This document shows, in pieces, positions 17,240 to 24,907 of a stretch of DNA of 64,000 nucleotides. The first letter of the stretch is position 1; every line of letters starts with the position of its first letter. The stretch spans positions 101,183 to 165,182 of the forward strand of contig NZ_FOKK01000005.1 of assembly GCF_900112005.1 (NCBI RefSeq), written 5' to 3'. The translations under genes and the position numbers were made by a program. Below the pieces are notes generated by a model, which saw nothing but the letters and a program-made list of their open reading frames with translations, had not been told where the DNA came from and searched no databases. Source of the stretch: Algoriphagus aquimarinus (GTDB lineage Bacteria > Bacteroidota > Bacteroidia > Cytophagales > Cyclobacteriaceae).

Positions 17240-17460
17240 GGTTTCCCGAAGATGTCTCTTAATATTTCTCGCAGATGCACGCAGATTAAAAAGGAGATTT
17301 TCTGCAGAACTGCCTACCGCAGGCAGGTGCATGCTGAAAAGACAGGTAGATTATCGCTGATCTCTATTTCTGTACAACAACTTTGAAGATCTAAAATCCC
17401 CGATAATCCCCGAAAGTTATCCGCGCAGATCTACGGGAAATTAGTGTATGTTTTTTTGTG
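17240..17460. repeat. intergenic region of recurring 'cgcagat' phrases and a small palindrome
   Basis: The gap between the sulfatase and the ABC ATPase holds tcgcagatgcacgcagatt (about 17269-17287), the palindromic ctgcctaccgcaggcag (about 17308-17324), paired phrases aaatccccgataatccccga, and ccgcgcagatctacgggaaa (about 17420-17439). These low-information phrases resemble each other and decayed repeats in other gaps of this window. No gene. Confidence 0.4.
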
Positions 17461-17496
17461 CAATCACGTTCTTAAAACTTAGAACTCTCATTTTTA

Positions 17497-19035
17497 TTGA
17501 AGTCGGTTTTTGATGCTTTCGGAGAAATTGCCAATCTTCAATTTTCAAATCACATTATTTTGTCAGAGACTCTTCTTAGCATCCATTCCGCCCAGGTTCT
17601 TACCAAGGGAAAACAAGTTTTCGAATCCCTAGATTTCAACTGGACAAAAGGGCAGAACTGGGCGATAATTGGCACTTCTGGAGCAGAGATGACTGCTTTT
17701 ATAGAGTCTATCCGAGGTAACTCAGTCATCCCAAATGGAGAGATTATCCGTCCTTTTGCGACAGATTACACAGAGCAGAAAACTCAGTCAGGTGAAATCA
17801 ATTCCTTCCGGGATCTGATCGCCTATGTGTCTCAGCGCTACGAAATCCGCAATAAATCCAATCAACAAAACTTTTATTTCCAACAGCGATTTAATTCCTC
17901 GGAGTCGAGTGATACTGCTAGCGTTCGGGAGTATTTGATGGAGGTAAAAGCGAAAGTTGCTGGGCCCTGGACTTTGGAGAAAGTATCTGAATTGCTGCAT
18001 CTGGAGAACTTGTTGGATAAGTCACTGCTCTTGCTTTCGAATGGGGAAACCCGCCGACTGGCGCTAGGTTTGGGGCTGATGCGTCAGCCGAAAATATACC
18101 TGATGGATCAGCCGATGACAGGGCTCGATGTGAAAAGCAGAGCTGAATTTGGGGAGATTTTGAAAGTGATGATCTCTGAAGGAGTGCAGGTGTTGTTGAC
18201 CACTTCGGCAAATGAAATTCCTGAAGGGATCACCCATGTAGCCAAATTGAGTAGTAAAGGAATAGGGAAGACTTGGCTTTCGGAAGACTTTCATCTGACG
18301 GCCAAGCACGAGCAAAATCTCTCTTACGATTGGGGGTTGTTGGATTCGCTTCTACCAAAAAGAGCTAATGACAACACCGAGGTAATTCGACTAGAAAACC
18401 TCAATATCAAATACGGAGAAAAGCAGATTCTGAAAAACCTCAGTTGGGAAGTAAGATCTGGCGAGCGCTGGCTGCTCAAAGGCTCCAATGGCTCCGGGAA
18501 ATCCACTTTGATCAGTTTGCTGATTGGAGAGAATCCTCAAGCCTATTCTCAGAATTTCTGGCTCTTTGGTAGAAAGAGAGGAACTGGTGAAAGCATCTGG
18601 GATGTGAAGAGACCTACGGGTTTTGTGGCACCGGAACTCAGTCGATTCTTTCCTACTAACCAAACCTGTCGTAAAGTCATCCTTTCTGGGCTTTTCGATA
18701 CCATGGGTTTGTTTAAAAAAGTAACTGCAGAACAGGAAGCCCTAGTAGATTCCTGGATGAAGCTTTTCCAGCTGGAAAGCTTTGCAAACATTCCTATCAA
18801 CCGACTTTCACTCGAAAACCAACGCTGGACTTTGCTTGCCCGAGCATTGATCAAGCAACCCAAACTTCTGATCCTCGACGAAGCTTCACAGGGAATGGAT
18901 GAGTTTCAGCGCCGCCTTTTCAAAGATACCGTACAGCAAATCTGCGAGCGATCTGAGATGACCTTGGTGTATGTGAGCCACTATTCCGAGGATGTGCCTG
19001 CGGCGGTGGGGAAGGTGATTGAGTTGGGAGGATAA
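17497..19035 (+). CDS. tandem ABC ATPase with a degenerate first domain (ModF-like)
   Basis: 512 residues with two ABC domains and no membrane helices. The first (about 25-260) has a broken Walker A, G59-T-S-G-A-E-M-T66, lacking the Gly-Lys, and a Walker B whose catalytic Glu is Gln (LMDQP). The second (about 293-510) is intact: GSNGSGKST near 329-337 and LLILDEAS, although its signature reads LSLENQRW instead of LSGGQ. This is the ModF/photorepair-type layout; the role is unknown. The only in-frame start near the 5' end is a TTG at 17497, so the start is uncertain. Confidence 0.8.
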   Translation: MKSVFDAFGEIANLQFSNHIILSETLLSIHSAQVLTKGKQVFESLDFNWTKGQNWAIIGTSGAEMTAFIESIRGNSVIPNGEIIRPFATDYTEQKTQSGEINSFRDLIAYVSQRYEIRNKSNQQNFYFQQRFNSSESSDTASVREYLMEVKAKVAGPWTLEKVSELLHLENLLDKSLLLLSNGETRRLALGLGLMRQPKIYLMDQPMTGLDVKSRAEFGEILKVMISEGVQVLLTTSANEIPEGITHVAKLSSKGIGKTWLSEDFHLTAKHEQNLSYDWGLLDSLLPKRANDNTEVIRLENLNIKYGEKQILKNLSWEVRSGERWLLKGSNGSGKSTLISLLIGENPQAYSQNFWLFGRKRGTGESIWDVKRPTGFVAPELSRFFPTNQTCRKVILSGLFDTMGLFKKVTAEQEALVDSWMKLFQLESFANIPINRLSLENQRWTLLARALIKQPKLLILDEASQGMDEFQRRLFKDTVQQICERSEMTLVYVSHYSEDVPAAVGKVIELGG

Positions 19036-19054
19036 TGATATGGAACAGGGTAAA

Positions 19055-19525
19055 TCAAAAGGAAGATCTAGACATTTTCCAGTGTCCTAGCGTATCCTCA
19101 ATATTTTTTTCTCCATTTGCATATTTATAAACTGTGCTTGTTTTCCAGCTGCCAGTGTACTCATTTTTTGAATTATTATATTTTCCAGCATAAAAAATGA
19201 ATTGAGTACCTTCATAGATAGTTCTATTTCCCAAATGATCGACCTCGTAATAATTCTGATATTTTTTTGAGAATTGAATCATCATTCCCTTTATACTTCC
19301 TGATATCGCCGCGTTTTCCGGTACGCCATCCTTAGATTCTTTAATAATTCCTACGAAATTATTTGTTCCTGAAGTATTTGAAATTTGAGCGTTAAAACCT
19401 ATCCGTTTGCTATTTAATAACTCAGAATCAGATTCATTATACCAATATAATCCATGCCATGTGCCTTCAATTTCAATGTGCTGGGTTCGAAAAAATGAAT
19501 GAATTTTTTTCAGGAGACTTATCAC
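19055..19525 (-). CDS. hypothetical protein
   Basis: 156 residues from a GTG start at 19525. I do not recognise the family. The sequence suggests a small beta-barrel: GTWHGLYWYN near the N-terminus and YTGSWKTSTVY near the C-terminus resemble paired first and last strands of a lipocalin-like or SMODS-associated beta sandwich, with Tyr- and Asn-rich strands between. There is no signal peptide. Base composition is more AT-rich than the neighbours, which with the adjacent toxin-antitoxin pair hints at acquired DNA. Confidence 0.55.
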   Translation of the reverse strand: MISLLKKIHSFFRTQHIEIEGTWHGLYWYNESDSELLNSKRIGFNAQISNTSGTNNFVGIIKESKDGVPENAAISGSIKGMMIQFSKKYQNYYEVDHLGNRTIYEGTQFIFYAGKYNNSKNEYTGSWKTSTVYKYANGEKNIEDTLGHWKMSRSSF

Positions 19526-19575
19526 GTTACTATTAAGTTAATTAAAAAGGATGGTTCTAATTTTGGAAATAAATG

Positions 19576-20043
19576 TCAATTTAGGGATTCGCCATATTTC
19601 TTTAATAGTTCTTCTATTAGATGATCAGAAACTCTAAAATTTGTTTCTAATAATTTGTCGATAACTGGTTTTAAGCGGGGAATAATACCTTCGCTTTTGG
19701 CTCTTGCTAATACTCCAAGAGTCCCTGTGAATTTCATTTTTAGTAGTTTGGCTACTTTTCTTCCTTTTAAATCATCAAGAATTAGAGTTGATTCAGGTAC
19801 TTCATGTGCTAAAGCAATTGCGCTGGCTTCACCTAGGTCTAAATGAAGTTCAAGTGACTTTTTTAAATCTAGATTTTGAACATTGATAACCTGAATCCAA
19901 TCAGGCAAAGGATTGCCAAATTCATAAATTATTTCGGGCGTTGTGACTATTTTAGCGTATAATTTTGGAAGAAGGTCTAGTTGACCAATTTTAGTTAGGA
20001 CAATTAGACTGCTTGTGTCTGATACCACAATGCTCCTAGGCAT
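19576..20043 (-). CDS. DUF3368/PIN-like toxin
   Basis: 155 residues from the ATG at 20043 (a TTG two codons earlier is also in frame). The start SIVVSDTSSLIVLTKIG carries the first PIN-fold aspartate (D9), with further acids at LDLGEASAIALA and LILDDLKGR. This is the DUF3368 group, probable nuclease toxins paired with UPF0175 antitoxins. It overlaps the preceding antitoxin gene by eight bases. Expected target is RNA, by family analogy only. Confidence 0.85.
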   Translation of the reverse strand: MPRSIVVSDTSSLIVLTKIGQLDLLPKLYAKIVTTPEIIYEFGNPLPDWIQVINVQNLDLKKSLELHLDLGEASAIALAHEVPESTLILDDLKGRKVAKLLKMKFTGTLGVLARAKSEGIIPRLKPVIDKLLETNFRVSDHLIEELLKKYGESLN

Positions 20044-20263
20044 TTGCAATATCTTCTTTTAATTCCTCGATCGATTCACTAAAAAGCGAGACATTGTACT
20101 TGCCTAGCGTTTCGATAAAAGTTTGCTTAGATACACCAACCAGTTCGGCAGCCTGTCCTGCTGAAAATTTCCCGTCCTCATACAGCTTTGATGCCAAAGC
20201 CATTAAGTAATCATGTTCAGACAGTTCAAAGCTTTCTGGTACTCTCAGTGTTATCGTCTTCAT
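20036..20263 (-). CDS. UPF0175 family antitoxin
   Basis: 75 residues. The core KLYEDGKFSAGQAAELVGVSKQTFIETLGKYNV is the UPF0175 helix-turn-helix that recognises DNA, so it probably represses its own operon and neutralises the DUF3368 toxin encoded immediately downstream. The ATG at 20263 is the only good start. The two genes form a complete type II toxin-antitoxin module. Confidence 0.88.
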   Translation of the reverse strand: MKTITLRVPESFELSEHDYLMALASKLYEDGKFSAGQAAELVGVSKQTFIETLGKYNVSLFSESIEELKEDIANA

Positions 20264-20316
20264 GATGGAATTTACATAAAAATGTTCTTAAAAGTTTCAA
20301 GAAGATGTTGGTTATT

Positions 20317-23019
20317 CTAATCCTTATCGATCTTCACCCCCTTAAACATCACCTCATTCTCACTCACTCTCAATTTCTTTCCACTCGTAGTTGTTACATT
20401 CTTAAGCGTCACTTCCTCGGTTAGGACATAAGGAGATTTCTCCTCATAAGAATCATCGGTCATGTCTGAATTGAAATTCCCAAAAATAGCTGGGCCTTGA
20501 TAATTTTCGGGATGATTGGAGTCATCGATTTTAAGGTTTTCGATGATGATTTGCTCTGGCATATAGCAGGTATAGCCGAAATCATGTTGGCCGGAATTAT
20601 AACCATTAATCAAGGAAGCGCTGTAGGTTTTTCCACCATTTGGAATAAAAGTACAGTCACGGATAATTAATTTTCCCTCCCAAGTGCTACCATAATCGGA
20701 GCGAAGGTTGATCAGGCTCCTTCCACGGATAATCGAGTTCTCCACGGTGAAGGTTCCAGTGCCGATTGCATTGATTCCCATGTGACCAAGAGTCGAGTTG
20801 CGTATGGTGGCATTGGCCACGCCCATGTGCGCATCGAAGCGGGACAGCGTGCAATTGTCGAAAAGTAGATTCTTGCTGTAGTTGGAACCCATGATTCCCC
20901 AGAAATTACCATCGTCGATATCGTTGGTCTGGCTGCAGTTGATGAAGGATACATTCAGCGCGCGATTCACCAAAATATCATACGTACCCATTGACACAGG
21001 CTTGCCGGCATTTCCTATTTTTTGGTAGATTCTGTGTCCCGTTAGGATGGTGTTTTGGACAGTGACATTGGTGCAGCTACTGATACTAATAAACCCGCTG
21101 TATGGCGAGCCAAATTCACCTTCGGCTGTAATAAGATGTTTCAAACCGTCGACAATGACATTGGATCGCTGTATAGAGATGTTCCGCTGGTAATAGTGAT
21201 AAGTCGCATCTTCGCTATTGGCAATGGTGGTAAAGATGCCCCCGCTTATGTTCAGCGTCTCTTCATCAATCGGAAGTGCGGTGATTTCTGTGATCTGATC
21301 AAAATCCCAAATGATAGGTGCATTGCTGTCCACATTGCCGTCTTTGTCTACCAAGAAAATATCTGTCTGCGGAGCACCATTGTTTTGGTTCAGCCCAAAT
21401 CGGATATACTTCATTTCATTGGAATTGGTGACGCTGATTAAGGAAGTGCTAGGTAAAGAGATGTCTATCTTCTCTTGATTTCTCGTAAGGGAACTTATTC
21501 CTTCCAGCTTATAAGGTTTCAGTGTTGAGCTGACTAGAAAAACTGAAGCATTTCGATTTTCTACTTCTCTATCGTCAATTAGGAAGGAAGCTGTCCCAAA
21601 GTCAGTGTCGGTTTGTATGATCGCCGTCTGCTCTTTGCCTCCGATGTAATAGGTAGCTCCATCATCTGCCTTTACTTTCAGATCGTGTGCATTGGCAAAT
21701 TCATGAGTCGTTGCGATAGCTTCCATATCATCAGTTTTACCATTCCCTTTGGCACCGAAGTCAGAGTAATAAACTTCACCAACAGCTTTAAATTTGGCTA
21801 TTTTCTCCGGTGATAGATTTGCTATAGATGGTACGCTAGCTGGTAGTTTTTCTTCAGAGCTCCAAAGCAAAGGAAACCGCACAGGCATATTTCGGATGAC
21901 TTCTGGTGTATCAAAGTCAGCATCAAGGCCATTCCAGAGCTCTAAGTATTTTTCTTCCTTATAGGCGTCTCCTCCAAAAAGCAGGAATGAATGTCTCACA
22001 GGCCATTTATCCCAGTACATTACATCCTTTTGGTAAGGCCACGAATCTTTGTTGGCTACATAGGGGTAGAGAAATGAAATGCCCTGCTCCAGTGATTTGC
22101 CATCGGGGGTTTGGTAAGAGAATAAGTTATCCGAATCCTCAGCATAAACCTGGCAAAGCGTAGCCATAGCATCTAGTGTGAATAGGGAATATCCGTAAGG
22201 TTTGGTGCGCTTGAGTTCCAGAGGAAAGCTTCCATCGGTAGCCATTTGATCCGGCAGAATCACTGTTTTATACATTTCTTTGCAGTAATCCAGTACTTCC
22301 TGGTTTCCTACGAGTTTTGCGAAAACTGCTGCTTGCATGGCCCAGCATACGCTGTGATTATTCCCATGATCCCGCTCAGCGATTCCATAGGGATGAGTTG
22401 TCATCCAAGTCAGGTAGTTCGCAAACCAGTTTTTCATCTGTTGAATCTCCGAATCGGATATTACCCCAGATCTTTCCACGGCTTCGATCGCTTTCGCCAC
22501 TTCCATCAGTTGAATGGTGTCAATGATGCCAATACCTCGCCCTGTCACCTTGCCTTTGATGGCTTGTGCGAAAAGTAAGTTTGGGTTCATTCTCGTGGCT
22601 TCGTCGATAAACCAAGCCTTCAGATGGGGAGCCAACGCAGTGACATACTTATTGTCTTTGGTGACCAAATAAGCTGAAGCCAATGCGCCAGAAATCTGAC
22701 TAAAGCGGATCATTGCCTCGCGATGCGCAGTGAAATTATCGGGATTGGTCAGCCCATCTCTTTGAATGTACGGGCCATCCGAATTTGCTGGATCTGGCCA
22801 CCAATAATCTCCTTCGGAATAGAAATCATGAATTCCACCCGCACTTCGGGCACTACTTTCTGCAGTTACTGTGATTGGCTTTTCGCTAGCATATTCATCC
22901 GCCAATCGAATTACTCTAGCACGTTCTTTTGCAAAGAAATCTGTGTTGCCAGATTCAGTATGTGGCTGAGTTAAAAATGAGCTGAATGCAAAAAATAGAA
23001 TAAGGATGTATTGAATCAT
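20317..23019 (-). CDS. bimodular polysaccharide lyase: alginate-lyase-type domain fused to a parallel beta-helix
   Basis: 900-residue secreted protein with an N-terminal signal peptide (about 1-20). Residues about 30-400 match the all-alpha alginate lyase superfamily: EGDYWWPDP near 70-78 and GNNHSVCWAMQ near 220-230, the NNH motif holding the likely catalytic Asn-His pair. Residues about 415-900 begin YYSDFGAKGNGKTDD, the standard opening of pectate-lyase-type right-handed beta-helices, then repeated Asn/Ile ladder strands. Fusion of the two folds suggests two activities on a uronate polymer (alginate, glucuronan or similar) or a lyase with a beta-helix binding/epimerase partner. No other carbohydrate genes adjoin it; toxin-antitoxin modules lie on either side. 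Confidence 0.8.
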   Translation of the reverse strand: MIQYILILFFAFSSFLTQPHTESGNTDFFAKERARVIRLADEYASEKPITVTAESSARSAGGIHDFYSEGDYWWPDPANSDGPYIQRDGLTNPDNFTAHREAMIRFSQISGALASAYLVTKDNKYVTALAPHLKAWFIDEATRMNPNLLFAQAIKGKVTGRGIGIIDTIQLMEVAKAIEAVERSGVISDSEIQQMKNWFANYLTWMTTHPYGIAERDHGNNHSVCWAMQAAVFAKLVGNQEVLDYCKEMYKTVILPDQMATDGSFPLELKRTKPYGYSLFTLDAMATLCQVYAEDSDNLFSYQTPDGKSLEQGISFLYPYVANKDSWPYQKDVMYWDKWPVRHSFLLFGGDAYKEEKYLELWNGLDADFDTPEVIRNMPVRFPLLWSSEEKLPASVPSIANLSPEKIAKFKAVGEVYYSDFGAKGNGKTDDMEAIATTHEFANAHDLKVKADDGATYYIGGKEQTAIIQTDTDFGTASFLIDDREVENRNASVFLVSSTLKPYKLEGISSLTRNQEKIDISLPSTSLISVTNSNEMKYIRFGLNQNNGAPQTDIFLVDKDGNVDSNAPIIWDFDQITEITALPIDEETLNISGGIFTTIANSEDATYHYYQRNISIQRSNVIVDGLKHLITAEGEFGSPYSGFISISSCTNVTVQNTILTGHRIYQKIGNAGKPVSMGTYDILVNRALNVSFINCSQTNDIDDGNFWGIMGSNYSKNLLFDNCTLSRFDAHMGVANATIRNSTLGHMGINAIGTGTFTVENSIIRGRSLINLRSDYGSTWEGKLIIRDCTFIPNGGKTYSASLINGYNSGQHDFGYTCYMPEQIIIENLKIDDSNHPENYQGPAIFGNFNSDMTDDSYEEKSPYVLTEEVTLKNVTTTSGKKLRVSENEVMFKGVKIDKD

Positions 23020-23064
23020 TTTGGGCTTTAGGGATAATCTGAAACGAGAAGTTTAAAATGCACT

Positions 23065-23349
23065 TTAATCTGGGGTTTTGAAAGACAATTCCTCTTTCTT
23101 CAAGGCATCTATTAGTTTAGGGATTGAACTTTTTCCCATACCGTGAAGAGAGAGAATTTCATTTTCGGTAAATGTGGCGAGCTTTTCTAAGCTGTTAATT
23201 TGCTTTGATTCCAAAGCCCTACGAGCAGGAGCTGGGAGTTTGGACATAAATCCTTCTGTGGGTTTTCTCTCCTTTTCGCAGATCGGGCAGGTAGGACAAT
23301 CACTGGTTTTATAGAATTGATGGCCTTTGTCACAGGTTTTGAGTGGCAT
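23065..23349 (-). CDS. zinc-ribbon plus RNA polymerase alpha-CTD-like mini-protein
   Basis: 94 residues from the ATG at 23349 (a TTG at 23424 would add 25 residues that look unrelated). The N-terminal third has a cysteine/histidine set, C-DKGH and CPTCPIC, consistent with a small zinc ribbon. The C-terminal 60 residues, LPAPARRALESKQINSLEKL then LSLHGMGKSSIPKLIDAL, follow the alpha-CTD helix-hairpin-helix pattern that binds UP-element DNA. It might modulate transcription or bind nucleic acid; function is inferred only. It sits upstream of the lyase gene on the same strand, 45 bases away. Confidence 0.75.
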   Translation of the reverse strand: MPLKTCDKGHQFYKTSDCPTCPICEKERKPTEGFMSKLPAPARRALESKQINSLEKLATFTENEILSLHGMGKSSIPKLIDALKKEELSFKTPD

Positions 23350-23567
23350 AGTGTTGAATTTTTTTCTAAGGAAATACTTCTTGATATTTTCACAAGAGGA
23401 GATGCGTTTTTTTAATGTTTTCAAATGAAAATAAATTTTATACGATAGGCTTTCGTATTTTTATGTATAAACTATAAAGCTATGAAATCGAGCATTTCTC
23501 AGGTTTCCTACACTGGGATGATTATATTCTATGCGAGATTTTATGTGGCCAATAAAATCATAAACAC

Positions 23568-23774
23568 ATGAAAGTCACTGCGTTAATCGAAGATAAATTG
23601 ATCCAAGATGTGATCGAAATGTCTGGAGCAAAGAATGTCACTGAAGCCTTGAGGATAGCGCTTCGAGATTATTTGTCCCGTAAAAAATTACTACAATTGT
23701 CTGGTCAAATGGTAGCTGAGCCCATAGCATTCACTTACGGCGCAGATAAATTGAGAGGTATTAATCAGCAATGA
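23568..23774 (+). CDS. VapB-type antitoxin
   Basis: 68 residues: MKVTALIEDKLIQDVIEMSG then VTEALRIALRDYLSRKK form a ribbon-helix-helix DNA-binding domain, followed by a flexible tail ending FTYGADKLRGINQQ that would wrap the toxin. Its stop overlaps the downstream PIN toxin start (ATGA, 23771-23774), as in vapBC operons. Probably autorepresses the pair. Confidence 0.87.
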   Translation: MKVTALIEDKLIQDVIEMSGAKNVTEALRIALRDYLSRKKLLQLSGQMVAEPIAFTYGADKLRGINQQ

Positions 23775-24154
23775 AGCCGGTTTTAATCGACACTTCTGTT
23801 TGGATAGAATTTCTAAAAGGAAATCCAGATTATTTTCCACCAATGATTGCTTTGATGGAGGATGGTGAGATTTTTTCCTTGGAGTTGATCTTTGCGGAAC
23901 TGCTTCAAGGAGTGAAGACAACTAGAGAACTGAATTTGATTACCGATTTTTATCGCCAATTGAGGATTTTGGATCAGCCTGGTTTGATTTTCGAATCAGG
24001 TAATTTTTCTAGAAAAACAGGATTAATCAATCGAGGCATCGGGTTGATCGATGCAGTAATTATTTATACTGCCGAAAAGTTTGATTTACAAATCTGGACT
24101 TTGGATAAGAAAGTCATTAGTTTTTTAGGAGATAGGAGAGTTTATCAGCCTTAG
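23771..24154 (+). CDS. VapC-type PIN domain ribonuclease toxin
   Basis: 127 residues, normal for VapC. The four PIN acids are visible: D7 in LIDTSVWIEFLKG, E43 in FAELLQG, D94 in GLIDAVI and D112 in TLDKKV. VapC enzymes cleave tRNA or rRNA using Mg2+. Start overlaps the antitoxin stop by four bases; together they form a complete module. Confidence 0.9.
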   Translation: MKPVLIDTSVWIEFLKGNPDYFPPMIALMEDGEIFSLELIFAELLQGVKTTRELNLITDFYRQLRILDQPGLIFESGNFSRKTGLINRGIGLIDAVIIYTAEKFDLQIWTLDKKVISFLGDRRVYQP

Positions 24155-24280
24155 TGATTTTCGTTGAATAAGAGCTTTAAGGATTCTTGAAGCCGTTAAA
24201 ATAGCATGTTAAGTAGTTCTCTAAGTCGTTAAGTGACTCATGTCACTATCCTTTTAGATGATTTTTCCGTTATTGAACAC

Positions 24281-24670
24281 ATGAGCTATTATATAACAAC
24301 AACGATACAAGGTGACTTCAATCAAGTGATAGACAAAGTCACAGAAGAATTGAAAAAGCAAGGTTTTGGAGTGCTGACAACTATTGATATGAAAGCTACG
24401 CTGAAGAAGAAACTGGATGTAGATTTTCATAACTATCAAATTTTAGGCGCCTGTAATCCGCCCAATGCTTATAAGGCCTTACAGGCAGAAGACAAAATCG
24501 GTTTGATGCTTCCATGTAATGTGATTGTACAAGAAAAGGAAGTTGGCCAGATCGAAGTGTCGGCAGTTGATCCTGTGGTCTCCATGATGGGAGTTAAGAA
24601 TGATGGGTTGGAACCTGTCGCCGTAGAAGTGCGGGATGGCTTGAGAAATGTAATAGCCGCGTTGGCGTAA
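24281..24670 (+). CDS. DUF302 domain protein
   Basis: 129 residues from the ATG at 24281, preferred over a GTG at 24233 because MSYYITTTIQG is the usual family start. The body follows DUF302: ITEELKKQGFGVL-like helix, then LGACNPPNAYKAL and IGLMLPCNVIVQE, and the C-terminal VAVEVRDGLRNVI helix. The family folds as a homodimer of unknown function, sometimes linked to metal or thiol stress through its conserved cysteines (both present here). Followed by a terminator. Confidence 0.9.
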   Translation: MSYYITTTIQGDFNQVIDKVTEELKKQGFGVLTTIDMKATLKKKLDVDFHNYQILGACNPPNAYKALQAEDKIGLMLPCNVIVQEKEVGQIEVSAVDPVVSMMGVKNDGLEPVAVEVRDGLRNVIAALA

Positions 24671-24702
24671 CCCAGTTTTTATTTACAAGTTTTGAAACTA
24701 TG

Positions 24703-24730
24703 GCCTGTGAAAACACAGGCTATTTTTTTT
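24703..24730 (+). terminator. intrinsic terminator after the DUF302 gene
   Basis: gcctgtg-aaaa-cacaggc, a perfect 7-bp stem with a tetraloop, followed by ta and a run of eight T. Lies 33 bases past the stop. Confidence 0.9.
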
Positions 24731-24907
24731 AGCATAATGTGATTAGGCTACAAGTATAAACTGTAGACCACAGTCATGGAAACAGATATCATGATCCTGA
24801 TGGTTAAAGAAAACTCTTCCGATCAACCTGTTTTTAGACTGACTGCTAGTATTCAGGTTGATTTATTGGTGATCATTTCCTAACTCATAAAGATAGCCAT
24901 CGACCTT

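Noticed and set aside
24776..24883. 35-codon plus-strand frame starting METDIMILMVK
   Set aside because: Too short to support; lies in a gap with a dyad (atcaacctg / caggttgat) and no ribosome-site evidence.
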